Source: Clostridiales bacterium (GTDB taxonomy: Bacteria > Bacillota > Clostridia > Lachnospirales > WQUN01). Taken from it: DNA of 8,131 bases. The position numbers and the translations under genes are program-made. The stretch lies in assembly GCA_031273705.1 (NCBI GenBank), contig JAISRJ010000180.1, positions 1-8,131 on the forward strand. The letters are read 5' to 3'. Positions 1-7,065 of this stretch are shown in pieces (position 1 is the stretch's first letter; each line of letters begins with the position of its first letter). Under the pieces are notes generated by a model. It was not told the DNA's origin. It did not search any database and was given only the letters and a program-made list of their open reading frames with translations.

Positions 1-1
1 A

Positions 2-514
2 ATTTCTCTTACAACCGGCATGAATACGGATGTGTGTAATTATTTGTTCGGCAGTATATTGGCTATGACCAAAAGTGACGTCTATTTAAGTGTCGCGCTG
101 GCTGTGATCGTACTTACACTGTTTGTTTTATTCTATAATAAGATCTTCGCCATCACTTTCGATGAAACATTCGCGCAAGCTACGGGCGTGAGAACTAAAT
201 TATACAATATGTTTATCGCTTTACTCACCGCAATTACTATTGTATTGGGCATGAGAATGATGGGCGCGCTGCTAATCTCCAGCCTTATTATTTTTCCGGC
301 GCTGACTTCCATGCGAATTTGTAAGAATTTTTTGAGTGTTACTATATGCTCGGCTATAGTATCGCTTATTTGTTATTTTATCGGGTTGGTCATATCCTAT
401 GCCGCCCCATATGGGCTGCCGACCGGCGCGAGTGTGGTTTTGGTTAATGTATTCGCGTTTGCGTTATTTTGGGGTATACAGTATCTTACCCAATTTAGAA
501 AGGCACATGCGTAG
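2..514 (+). CDS. Metal (zinc/manganese-type) ABC transporter permease, 3' part
   Basis: This is the C-terminal part of an ABC-3 family integral membrane permease (ZnuB/MntB/TroB type), which forms the channel for zinc or manganese import together with an ATPase and a metal-binding lipoprotein. The reading frame is open to the left edge, so the gene is cut by the window; the ATG at 20 is internal. The visible protein has the family's YLFGSILA segment near its start, several strongly hydrophobic helices, and the characteristic stretch GMRMMGALLISSLIIFPAL around residues 75-95 counted from the ATG. It ends in a short basic tail. A lipoprotein gene follows 22 nt after the stop and is probably co-transcribed. 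The family call is confident. The metal cannot be decided from this fragment. Confidence 0.88.
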   Translation: MSLTTGMNTDVCNYLFGSILAMTKSDVYLSVALAVIVLTLFVLFYNKIFAITFDETFAQATGVRTKLYNMFIALLTAITIVLGMRMMGALLISSLIIFPALTSMRICKNFLSVTICSAIVSLICYFIGLVISYAAPYGLPTGASVVLVNVFAFALFWGIQYLTQFRKAHA

Positions 515-536
515 CATAGTGAACGGAGGTAACGTA

Positions 537-1178
537 ATGAAGAAACTCATTCCGATTTTATTCTTGATTTCATTAAGCGCGGTCGTCATGCTTACCGGCT
601 GCTCCGAAGCCACCCCGCAAAAATCATATGAGGCGGAATCCGCGAATCAGGATGGATTCGCGAAGGCGGACAAATCCAATCTGATTATTGAATCAGAGCA
701 AAAGAAAAGTGCTGACGCTGATAATAGCGCCGCTCCCGAAGCCGTTCCCGAAAACAATGCGACTCCAGCACCCAACGATGCCGTTCCCGCGATACATGGA
801 GAGTTCACTCGCCCGGATGGGGAAATTATTGAAATAAAAGAAAAGTTATTTGTAGCTCAAGCAAATGACGTTTACTACAACACCCCGGATTATTTGGGCA
901 AGACATTTAAGTATGAAGGTATTTTTAATATAGTGGAAAACCTGGAAAACGGTGAAAAGTATTATTCTGTAATCAGGTACGGACCCGGTTGCTGCGGTAT
1001 AGATCAAAATGTTGGCTTTGAAGTATATTGGGATAAGGAATTTCCCAAACAAGGTGAATGGGTGGAATGCGTAGGGGTTTTGGAAGAATTTGAGGACGAC
1101 GGCATTATGTACCTGCATCTCTTGCTGGATTCATTAACTGTAAAGCAGGAAAGAGGTTTGGAAACCGTAACACAGTAG
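537..1178 (+). CDS. Predicted lipoprotein with C-terminal Cys-Cys (DUF1980/YcgQ-like) domain
   Basis: A 213-residue secreted lipoprotein. The ATG at 537 is chosen because GGAGGT lies at 525-530, six bases upstream, and the protein then opens with a lipoprotein signal: basic MKK, a hydrophobic core, and the lipobox LTGC with the lipidated Cys at residue 22. An acidic, Ala/Pro/Asn-rich low-complexity linker follows to about residue 85. The C-terminal part has the order GKTFKYEGIF, then GPGCCGID with adjacent cysteines at 152-153, then GEWVECVGVLEE. This resembles the C-terminal domain of the DUF1980 (YcgQ, TIGR03943) proteins, which pair with membrane permeases. That match is from memory of the family pattern, not a search. 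Its place directly behind a metal ABC permease suggests an extracytoplasmic role in metal handling, with the cysteine pair as possible ligand; this is inference. Confidence 0.8.
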   Translation: MKKLIPILFLISLSAVVMLTGCSEATPQKSYEAESANQDGFAKADKSNLIIESEQKKSADADNSAAPEAVPENNATPAPNDAVPAIHGEFTRPDGEIIEIKEKLFVAQANDVYYNTPDYLGKTFKYEGIFNIVENLENGEKYYSVIRYGPGCCGIDQNVGFEVYWDKEFPKQGEWVECVGVLEEFEDDGIMYLHLLLDSLTVKQERGLETVTQ

Positions 1179-1207
1179 TCCCTGGCGCCGCCTGATGGAA
1201 TAAAGCC

Positions 1208-1242
1208 ATCCCCCTTACAATTCCCCTCATTGTAGGGGGGAT
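1208..1242. terminator. Strong hairpin between convergent genes, candidate bidirectional terminator
   Basis: Left arm 1208-1221 and right arm 1229-1242 pair over 14 bp, including one G-T wobble, around a 7-nt loop (1222-1228). The stem contains five C-G pairs in a row followed by TACAAT/ATTGTA. It lies 29 bp past the lipoprotein stop and 11 bp past the convergent oxidoreductase stop, the right place for a shared terminator. Neither side has a classical T-run. The - strand side reads GGCTTTATTCC after the stem, the + side TGGCGCTAAAC, so efficiency is uncertain. It could also be one copy of an interspersed palindromic repeat. Confidence 0.6.
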
Positions 1243-1253
1243 TGGCGCTAAAC

Positions 1254-2225
1254 TTACAACTCCCTTTGCGCTTCGTCAATAATTCTCATAACAGACAGTG
1301 AATGCTCGTGAGTTAGCAGACTGTTTTCTTTTTTCTTATTCAAGATATCATCTGCGGCCGTATCAAACTCAAATTGGAAACCCTCGCCCGAAAATCCCGG
1401 AGCGTATGTTTCTTTATCATCTTTGCGTTTTAATATAACCGATTTCGGTGCCCAAAAATGCGGGAGGAAAATATATCCATTATCTCCGTATATATATGCG
1501 TCGTCCGGTTCGGCGACAGATATTGCGTTAAACAAACGGGCTATAGCGTTATCCCCATAGGTCAAAGTTATTGCGTTCGCGCAATCCACTCCATTTTTCG
1601 CTTTTAGCGCCGTGATACTTAGGTTAGATGGTGCCTCTCCAAACATAAATTGCGCCAATGAAATAGTATATACGCCTACATCCAAAAGAGCGCCGCCTCC
1701 GGACTCGGCGTTATACAGCCGGGAATCCGGATTATAGGGCGTGGAGAACGCAAAAGAAACATTCATCGAAACGACTTTTCCAATTCGTCCGTCCGCAATC
1801 CATTCCAGAGCCTTTTTTACACAAGGATTGTGTCTGGTCCACATGCCTTCCATTAAATACACATTATTTTTACGCGCGGTTTCAATCATTTCCCTTGTGT
1901 CGGTATAAGATATGGAGATAGGCTTTTCACACAAAACCGGAATACCTTTCTCCAAAGCTTTTAAAGAAAATTCTTTATGAAACGGATGTGGCGTCGCGAT
2001 ATAGGCCGCTTTCACATCCGGATTCCGCAAAGCTTCGTCCGCGTCCTTATAGGCTTTGCAATCATATTGCTCTGCGAATTTTAAAGCGTTCTTGTAATCC
2101 CGCGACCAAACGGCGGCGGGATAACTGTTTTTCGTAAACGGCATATCTTTCATAACTCTATGGGTTATCGAACCTGCGCCGATAAAGCACCATCCAAATT
2201 CTTTCTTATGTCCATTATCTGTCAC
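1254..2225 (-). CDS. Gfo/Idh/MocA family NAD(P)-dependent oxidoreductase
   Basis: A 323-residue cytoplasmic dehydrogenase of the glucose-fructose oxidoreductase/inositol dehydrogenase family, which oxidises or reduces sugars, inositols or related polyols with NAD(P). The N-terminal Rossmann fold shows FIGAGSI with the GxGxxI glycines at 16 and 18. The family EKP motif is at 100-102, with Lys101 the expected catalytic residue. MEGMWTRHNP (125-134) and GGGALLDVGVY (176-186) are typical of the dihydrodiol-dehydrogenase-like branch, with Tyr where many relatives have His. The start is GTG at 2225, supported by GGAGG at 2235-2239, nine bases upstream; the next in-frame ATG is about 24 codons in and would remove the nucleotide-binding loop. 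It lies 53 bp behind the lplA-type gene on the same strand and is probably the last gene of that operon. Substrate unknown. Confidence 0.9.
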   Translation of the reverse strand: MTDNGHKKEFGWCFIGAGSITHRVMKDMPFTKNSYPAAVWSRDYKNALKFAEQYDCKAYKDADEALRNPDVKAAYIATPHPFHKEFSLKALEKGIPVLCEKPISISYTDTREMIETARKNNVYLMEGMWTRHNPCVKKALEWIADGRIGKVVSMNVSFAFSTPYNPDSRLYNAESGGGALLDVGVYTISLAQFMFGEAPSNLSITALKAKNGVDCANAITLTYGDNAIARLFNAISVAEPDDAYIYGDNGYIFLPHFWAPKSVILKRKDDKETYAPGFSGEGFQFEFDTAADDILNKKKENSLLTHEHSLSVMRIIDEAQREL

Positions 2226-2278
2226 TTAAATTAACCTCCGGCAGTCCTTTAGTAAATTTATACCCGCAGGCGCAAGGT

Positions 2279-3865
2279 TTATTTCACGCTTAAAAATGCC
2301 TCGACCTGCTTGTTGAATTCGTCGATAATCTTTTGCGCTCCATTCGCGTTAAGTTTTTCTTTAAACTCCGGCAGCTTCTCGGCGGGATCAACCGCGCCTA
2401 CAAGCAGCGGAAGCATATATTCGGCATGAACATTTGTAACCGCGGCGATTTCATTCTTTACGGGTTCTGGATCGAATACAAAGCCTATCAGTGCGGTCGC
2501 TACACCCGCGTTATTATATGCTTCAAATTCTTTCCAGTAATTGGGTCCCGATTCCTGCTCCGGAGGCAGAATAAAAATATTGCCCATTCCATTTCTCCAT
2601 GGCAGGAAGGAAGCTCTCGCGTCCGTAAACGTAATAGTAGTATCCGCATTGGTAGTATATGTCGTGCCTTCTAAACCATACGCCAGCAAAGTCGCCAACT
2701 TTGAATCCGTATACCACAGATTCAAAAATTGCATAGCCTGCGGCTGGTTTTTAGAATAAATAGAAATACCGTATCCCGCGCCTTGTACAGAACCCGTCGA
2801 AACAATCGCCTTGCTTATCGGTGGAAATCTCCCATCGATACCGCGCTCCAAAGACGCCGTTTTATCATATCCATAAGCATAAGTCTGCGTACTGAACAGG
2901 TATTCGCCCGCCAAACGCTGCGCGGTCAAGGCATCACTAGCCTGCTGAGCGTTCGCGCTTCGCGGATCAATGTATCCCTTCAAATAATATTCACGAATTT
3001 TATTTATGTATTTCTCATAACCCGGCTCGTCATAACGCGACGTTATAACCGGCTTTTCGGGTTTAGATGGATCCGCGGGATCAAAACCCAAGTACAGAAT
3101 CGTTCCCGAGGGATCAGCGTCGTGATTATTTAAATGCCTGGCCGCGGGTTCCGCCTCTATGGCCAATGGGAAAAAATCATCGCCGTATTGTGCCTTAGCG
3201 GCAGCCATAGCTTCATCAAAGCGTGAATCATAAAAGGTATCTGAGTTCCATTCAAAATCGTCGTAGTTGAATCCCAGCTCGGACAGCCGTGTATTATTTA
3301 TATCCCAAGTGTACATTTGCGCGTAATCCTTATATCCGGGAACAGCGTAAATACCCCTGCCATCATTACCGTCAATCGTAAAACCATCCCAAAGCACTTG
3401 CGGTACAGCCGCTTTAACCTCTTGGCCGTATGTGGCGAGCAAATCGTTTTCCGGGTCGTCCAGACGAACAAAACCGCCTTTTTTAGAGTATGATATATAG
3501 TTGTTCGCCGACCATGAAGCGGTAAACATTATGTCAATATTGGCATCTCCCGTGTCCAGCGCGGTTGTCGCCTTAGAATCAAAATCACTCCATGTTCCCC
3601 AAATCGGTTTAAAAGTAATGCCGGTGCCCAGCTCTTTCAGTCGAGCGTTTACAGCCTCGACGACCTTAGCGTCGTCGCTGACGGTACTGCCGGTAAATAG
3701 TACGGTGATTGTAGCCGGGGCGAGTTCACCGCCGCCGCTCGCGTTATCGCCGGAAGCCGCCAGTCCGCTCGCGTTACCGCCGGAAGTCGACTGCCTACTG
3801 GTGCATGACGCCAGTAACGCCGACCCCATCGCAATAGCTAAAAATAGTGCTAAGATTCTCCTCAT
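2279..3865 (-). CDS. lplA: Carbohydrate ABC transporter solute-binding lipoprotein (LplA type)
   Basis: A 528-residue extracytoplasmic sugar-binding protein that would deliver an oligosaccharide to the LplB/LplC permeases encoded just upstream. It starts at ATG 3865 with AGGAGG at 3875-3880, nine bases upstream. The N-terminus is a lipoprotein signal, MRRILALFLAIAMG followed by lipobox LLASC with the lipidated Cys at residue 21, then a Ser/Gly/Ala-rich linker. The mature part begins TITVLFTGSTVSDDAKVVE, typical of family 1 solute-binding proteins, and carries DIMFTASWSANNYISYSKKGG near residue 110, a pattern of the long (about 500-residue) LplA/DUF3502-type proteins. Length fits that group. 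It is separated from lplC by 66 bp containing a small hairpin. The substrate cannot be read from sequence; relatives import plant or host oligosaccharides. The symbol is given by family resemblance. Confidence 0.85.
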   Translation of the reverse strand: MRRILALFLAIAMGSALLASCTSRQSTSGGNASGLAASGDNASGGGELAPATITVLFTGSTVSDDAKVVEAVNARLKELGTGITFKPIWGTWSDFDSKATTALDTGDANIDIMFTASWSANNYISYSKKGGFVRLDDPENDLLATYGQEVKAAVPQVLWDGFTIDGNDGRGIYAVPGYKDYAQMYTWDINNTRLSELGFNYDDFEWNSDTFYDSRFDEAMAAAKAQYGDDFFPLAIEAEPAARHLNNHDADPSGTILYLGFDPADPSKPEKPVITSRYDEPGYEKYINKIREYYLKGYIDPRSANAQQASDALTAQRLAGEYLFSTQTYAYGYDKTASLERGIDGRFPPISKAIVSTGSVQGAGYGISIYSKNQPQAMQFLNLWYTDSKLATLLAYGLEGTTYTTNADTTITFTDARASFLPWRNGMGNIFILPPEQESGPNYWKEFEAYNNAGVATALIGFVFDPEPVKNEIAAVTNVHAEYMLPLLVGAVDPAEKLPEFKEKLNANGAQKIIDEFNKQVEAFLSVK

Positions 3866-3894
3866 AAAAATATTCCTCCTTAATTTATATTAAA

Positions 3895-3915
3895 AGGCAA
3901 TTTATTTTATTGCCT
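3895..3915 (-). promoter_or_regulatory. Small hairpin between lplC and lplA (attenuator or mRNA-end signal)
   Basis: On the coding (-) strand AGGCAAT and ATTGCCT form a perfect 7-bp stem with a 7-nt A-rich loop, followed by TTTA. It lies 16 bp after the lplC stop and 30 bp before the lplA start. The T-run is short, so it is more likely a partial terminator or an RNA-processing/stability element setting the ratio of binding protein to permease than a full stop. Confidence 0.45.
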
Positions 3916-3931
3916 AAAATATCTGAAAAAC

Positions 3932-4855
3932 TTACTCTTTAACCGCTCCGATAGTCAATCCGGAAATTATGTACCTTTGAAAAAACGGATAAGCAAAGGC
4001 TATCGGCACTACAATAAACACGCAAAGCGCCATTCTTAAGCTTTGGCTGGGCATGTTTTTTACCGCGTTTACAGCTTCAACACCCAAAAGTGAACTGTTC
4101 TTAACTATAAACTCTATATTTCTCTGCAATCTGACTAAAAAATATTGCAACGGTATTAAACGATCATTTTCTATATACAACAGCGACAGGAACCACTCGT
4201 TCCAATAAGCCAGCGCGTTAAGCAGCGCGATTGTGGCAATACCCGGCTTTGCAATCGGCACCGCTATTTGAAACAACGCCCTGTACTCCCCGCAGCCGTC
4301 GATACTAGCCGCCTCTATAAGTGATTCGGGCACATTAGATGTAAAGAACGTCCGCATTACAATAAAATTAAACGGGCTGACCAGCATAGGCACAATAAGA
4401 GCGGCATAGTTATTCGACAGCCCAAGCATTCTGCACACCATGACCGTAGGCGCAAGCCCTCCGCCGAAAATCATAGTAAAGAAAGCGAAAAACGCGAAAA
4501 ATTTACGCCATCTAAAATCTTTGCGATACAAGCCGTATGAATACAGTATACATATTAAAACACTGGAAAACGTTCCTACAATCGTAACAAAAAAGCTGTT
4601 GAAATAACTCAGCCACAATTGCCGTCCTAAATCGAAAGCATACTTATACGCTTGAGTTGACCATTCAGACGGAAAAAAGGAATATCCGTTCGCCCTAATA
4701 CTGTCAGCGCTGGTAAAAGAAATTATCACAACGAAAATAAACGGAATAACGCAAGCCAACGCAAACGAACCCAAAAGTATGTGTATAGCCACTTCAACAG
4801 GGAGGCTTACGCTGTTAAGCCGCTTGTTTCTCCTGATTTTAACCCTAGCTTCCAT
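3932..4855 (-). CDS. lplC: Carbohydrate ABC transporter permease (LplC/YtcP type)
   Basis: A 307-residue inner-membrane permease of the MalG-like branch (CUT1 sugar transporters). It begins at ATG 4855 with AAGGGGG a few bases upstream, 11 bp after the lplB stop, so translational coupling is likely. After a basic cytoplasmic N-terminus come about six hydrophobic helices. The EAA loop that docks the ATPase is clear at residues 181-200: EAASIDGCGEYRALFQIAVP. The C-terminus ends with QRYIISGLTIGAVKE, the usual ending of this family. With LplB it would form the heterodimeric channel. No ATPase gene is in the operon, which is normal for CUT1 systems that share an MsmX/UgpC-type ATPase. Confidence 0.92.
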   Translation of the reverse strand: MEARVKIRRNKRLNSVSLPVEVAIHILLGSFALACVIPFIFVVIISFTSADSIRANGYSFFPSEWSTQAYKYAFDLGRQLWLSYFNSFFVTIVGTFSSVLICILYSYGLYRKDFRWRKFFAFFAFFTMIFGGGLAPTVMVCRMLGLSNNYAALIVPMLVSPFNFIVMRTFFTSNVPESLIEAASIDGCGEYRALFQIAVPIAKPGIATIALLNALAYWNEWFLSLLYIENDRLIPLQYFLVRLQRNIEFIVKNSSLLGVEAVNAVKNMPSQSLRMALCVFIVVPIAFAYPFFQRYIISGLTIGAVKE

Positions 4856-4866
4856 GTACGCCCCCT

Positions 4867-5798
4867 TTAGAATAACGCGCTCTCCGGATCGACTTTCTTA
4901 ACTATTACGTTCGTCGTCATTATACATATAAACCCGACTACATTTTGAAGCAGCCCGGCCGCGGTGCTCATGCCGACATCGTGCATTTTTTCTAATGCCC
5001 TGTAAACATATGTATCAATAACCTGCGTTGCGGGATATAATGGACCGGAGTCCATCGGCAGGGAATAGAACAGACCAAAGTCGCTGTTAAAAATGCGTCC
5101 GACACTCATAATAAGTAAAATAATAACCATAGTACGGATATGCGGAATGGTCACATGCCAAATTTGCTGCCACTTGCTTGCCCCATCGATACTAGCCGCC
5201 TCGACTGAGTCGCGTCTATGCCGGTAATAGCGGCCAAGTAAAGAATACAGGAATAACCTACATTTTTCCAAAGATTAGAAATAGTCAAAATTTGCGGCCA
5301 ATAAGTTGGATTATTATACCAATTCATCGGCGCCAAACCCGTGTTTTCGGCAAAGTTTACGATTAATCCTTCTCCGGGAGCCAAAAAAGCGAATAGGAAA
5401 TAGCTTACAATAACCCAGCTTAAAAAGTACGGAAAAAACATTAGTGTTTGATAAATCTTAGCGGCGAATTTCTTCGTTACCTCGTTCAGCAAAATAGCGA
5501 AAGTCACGCTTACCACAAGTGTTATGAATATCCAAAACACATTGTACCCCAAAGTATTTCTAATCATCATAAACGCGTCGGTTGTACTGAACATAAACCT
5601 GAAGTTTTCTATTCCATTCCATTTACTGTGAATAATATTATTTACAAGCGAAGGCGCCTTTGAGTAAACGCGATAGTCATTAAACGCGATAATAATTCCG
5701 AACATTGGCAGATAGCGAATTAAAATCAGCCATATCGCCCCGGGCAGCATCATACTGGCCAGAACCAAAGTCTTTTTATGTTTCCTCAACACTTTCAA
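4867..5798 (-). pseudogene. lplB: Sugar ABC transporter permease (LplB type) split by a one-base frameshift
   Basis: The MalF-like permease partner of LplC, broken into two frames. The 5' part begins at TTG 5798, chosen because AGGGG at 5806-5810 lies seven bases upstream and the nearby ATG at 5803 runs straight into TGA. It reads normally through YLAAITGIDATQ near position 5205. The conserved EAA loop then continues one frame back as VEAASIDGASKWQQIWHVTI and runs to the stop at 4867. The span of 932 nt is one base short of 311 codons, so restoring a single base near 5205-5210 gives a full-length protein of about 310 residues, the normal family size. No slippery heptamer is present, so programmed shifting is unlikely. 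Either a sequencing/assembly error or a recent inactivating deletion explains it; everything else in both halves looks intact. Confidence 0.85.
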
Positions 5799-5900
5799 AT
5801 CATAACCCCTCCCTCCATGATAGGCTACATGACCAAATTTATACCGGAACGCTATTCTCGTATGTAGAAATTGTCCAGTAAAATTCCTAAATCTACCAGA

Positions 5901-5929
5901 ATGCTATCACAATTTTATTCAGATGTCAA
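5901..5929 (-). promoter_or_regulatory. Probable sigma-70 (SigA) promoter of the lplBCA-oxidoreductase operon
   Basis: On the - strand a perfect -35 box TTGACA (5924-5929) is followed by a 17-bp AT-rich spacer and TAGCAT as -10 box (5901-5906, four of six consensus positions), with TG placed as an extended -10. It would give a leader of roughly 95 nt before the TTG start of lplB at 5798. No other promoter-like pair is evident within the operon, so it probably drives all four genes. Confidence 0.7.
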
Positions 5930-5942
5930 TACCATAAGAAGG

Positions 5943-5961
5943 CGGGGATAACGACGGGGAT
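5943..5961 (-). promoter_or_regulatory. Tandem direct repeat ATCCCCG upstream of the lpl promoter, possible activator site
   Basis: The heptamer ATCCCCG occurs twice on the - strand (5955-5961 and 5943-5949), with a 12-bp period. The nearer copy ends 13 bp before the -35 box. Direct repeats in this position suit an AraC-type activator, a common regulator of Lpl-type uptake operons, but no regulator gene is in the window and the repeat is short. Confidence 0.35.
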
Positions 5962-6376
5962 TTACTTTTCAAGTCTAAATTTCTCCGGTAAGTGAGGCTC
6001 ACATCGACACGCATGTGATGCTTGGCACATGAATAGGACAAATTCACAAGGCTAGAGGCAGTAACACTGCGGTAAGTATAACGAACAAGGTGAACCGCGA
6101 GGTAGTATGCAGTTCACTAAATCGAAATCCGAACAGGTTTCCTATAGAAATTTCACAAAATAACGGAAAAGGAAGCGGGATAAAACGGATAAGACTAAGA
6201 ACAGCGAACGGCGCGTACGCGAGTGAGAGCGACGAAGGCATCGACGTTTTAGCCGCTTAACTTTTCCGTTTATTTGTGAAGCTGCTATAGCTAAACAAAT
6301 AATCATACCTTGCAAATTCCGTTGGCAGCGGTGTATTTAATTCTTTTCTTTTTCCTTATATTGTGATATATTATGA
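5962..6376. other. About 415 bp without a convincing gene; hairpin-rich, function unknown
   Basis: No open frame here has both a ribosome-binding site and a start. A stop-free + frame (6033-6260) lacks ATG, and its antisense overlaps another open frame, so coding is doubtful. The + strand looks RNA-like: GCAGT/ACTGC hairpin with a 3-nt loop (6058-6070); GTGAAC/GTTCAC arms (6090-6095, 6112-6117) enclosing ACC-GCGA-GGT, a GNRA-type tetraloop; then the long inverted repeat 6152-6280, with a 10-bp palindrome CGCGTACGCG (6212-6221) in its loop. It could be a structured RNA, an interspersed repeat or a relic of a mobile element. I do not recognise it. The 6290-6376 part is AT-rich with nothing definite. 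Confidence 0.4.
6152..6280. repeat. Long imperfect inverted repeat (36-nt arms)
   Basis: Arm 6152-6187 matches the reverse complement of 6245-6280. The outer 20 nt agree at 18 positions (only an AT/TA swap in the middle). After a short mismatched patch come AAGCGG and TAAAACG, shared with a one-base indel. The arms enclose about 57 nt. Transcribed from either strand this would fold into a long stem. No T-run follows, so it is not a simple terminator. Confidence 0.65.
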
Positions 6377-6388
6377 TAAGCGGCTAAA
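6248..6388. repeat. 12-bp inverted repeat pair, one copy over the recombinase stop codon
   Basis: TTTAGCCGCTTA at 6248-6259 is repeated as its exact reverse complement at 6377-6388, 117 bp away. The right copy covers the TAG stop of the recombinase (6384-6386); the left copy lies in the inner part of the right arm of the 6152-6280 inverted repeat. A short exact match can be chance, but its position at the end of a recombinase gene makes it a possible recombination or element boundary. Confidence 0.4.
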
Positions 6389-6962
6389 GCAGTTCCGCAA
6401 GTTTGCGATAGCAATCGTCCAAGTCGTCCTGTGTAATGCCGAGGTACCTCTGCGTTACCGCGAGTGACGTGTGATTATAAACTTTTAGGATAATCGCCGG
6501 TGACACGCCGTTTCTCCAAGCAAGATAGCCGAATGTTTTACGAAGCGAATGACAAGATACCTTAAACCCAAAACCCAGGGCTTCCGCTCCCACGCTAATA
6601 ATGCGATGCGCTTGCTGACGGCTGATGGGTTTATTGTCCCCCTTGCCGCTCATCATCAAAAAGCGTCCGCGTTCGGCTTCATACTTGAAAGCCGTCAGTG
6701 CGTCAATAACTTTATCGTTTAGCATGACGGTTTTGCTCTTATGTGTTTTATGCTCGGTTAGCGTAAGACTCTTGCGGAAATACATATTATCAAAATCGTA
6801 AACGTCGTCCCATATCAGGCTAAGCAGATCACAGATACGCAGCGCGGTGTGAACGCCCATTACAATAAGAACATGGTTTCTAATTTGGCCGCGGTTCAGA
6901 AAATAGGCAGCGAGTTCTATTACTTGATTCTGATTGCGGATCGGTTGAGTAGTTTTTATAAT
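6384..6962 (-). CDS. Small tyrosine recombinase (integrase/XerC-D catalytic domain), start codon non-canonical
   Basis: A site-specific DNA recombinase consisting of little more than the catalytic domain, about 192 residues if read from ATT at 6962. Counted from there, the catalytic set is complete: Arg42 in TALRICDLL, a lysine in TEHKTHK near residue 72, His138 and Arg141 in HSLRKTFG, His164 in VYNHTS, and nucleophile Tyr173 in RYLGI. The first ATG is at 6860, only eight codons before the catalytic Arg and without a ribosome-binding site. In-frame codons upstream encode a family-like N-terminus (IKTTQPIRNQNQ...LAAYFLNRGQIRNHVLIVMG), and GGAGG at 6968-6972 sits five bases before ATT and eight before ATA. 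No ATG, GTG or TTG lies in that extension. It thus uses a rare start or has lost its start. It is divergent from the glycosyltransferase and 47 bp from the nearest inverted site, so it is the obvious candidate to flip the 7010-7174 segment. Confidence 0.85.
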   Translation of the reverse strand: MIKTTQPIRNQNQVIELAAYFLNRGQIRNHVLIVMGVHTALRICDLLSLIWDDVYDFDNMYFRKSLTLTEHKTHKSKTVMLNDKVIDALTAFKYEAERGRFLMMSGKGDNKPISRQQAHRIISVGAEALGFGFKVSCHSLRKTFGYLAWRNGVSPAIILKVYNHTSLAVTQRYLGITQDDLDDCYRKLAELL

Positions 6963-6998
6963 TAAATCCTCCCTCTAAAATAGTTTCAGGTAAGATAA

Positions 6999-7044
6999 TT
7001 TCCGGCAACGTTACACAATATCCATTGTGTAACATTGGCGGAAA
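6999..7044. repeat. Recombination-like palindromic site 1 (core 7010-7033)
   Basis: The core is GTTACACAAT, spacer ATCC, ATTGTGTAAC. The palindrome extends outward to 21-bp arms (6999-7019 and 7024-7044), paired at 19 of 21 positions. The architecture of two inverted arms around a short asymmetric spacer is that of a tyrosine-recombinase crossover site. The 24-bp core is the exact reverse complement of the core at 7151-7174. Confidence 0.8.
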
Positions 7045-7065
7045 ACCTGATATATATCGGAGTAT

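Noticed and set aside
2333..3133. Several + strand open frames of 70-135 codons opposite the solute-binding protein gene
   Set aside because: They are antisense shadows of a well-supported lipoprotein gene and have no ribosome-binding sites.
5200..5212. Programmed -1 frameshift in lplB
   Set aside because: The junction bases ACTCAGTCG contain no slippery heptamer, no clear stimulatory stem follows, and this permease family is not known to use frameshifting.
5825..5867. CTACAT/ATGTAG inverted repeat in the lplB leader
   Set aside because: Six-base arms 31 bp apart in AT-rich DNA are likely chance.
6044..6241. Open frame of 65 codons on the - strand in the structured region
   Set aside because: No ribosome-binding site before its ATG, and it overlaps an equally open antisense frame and most of the long inverted repeat, so coding is not supported.
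6033..6260. Stop-free + strand frame of 75 codons ending at a TAA in the right arm of the inverted repeat
   Set aside because: It has no ATG; the only likely start is a GTG at 6090 without a ribosome-binding site, and no recognised domain. Kept only as part of the unassigned region.
6245..6390. Integron attC site (GCTTAAC resembles the RYYYAAC box)
   Set aside because: No matching GTTRRRY partner at suitable distance, and the recombinase shows no clear IntI-specific insertion.
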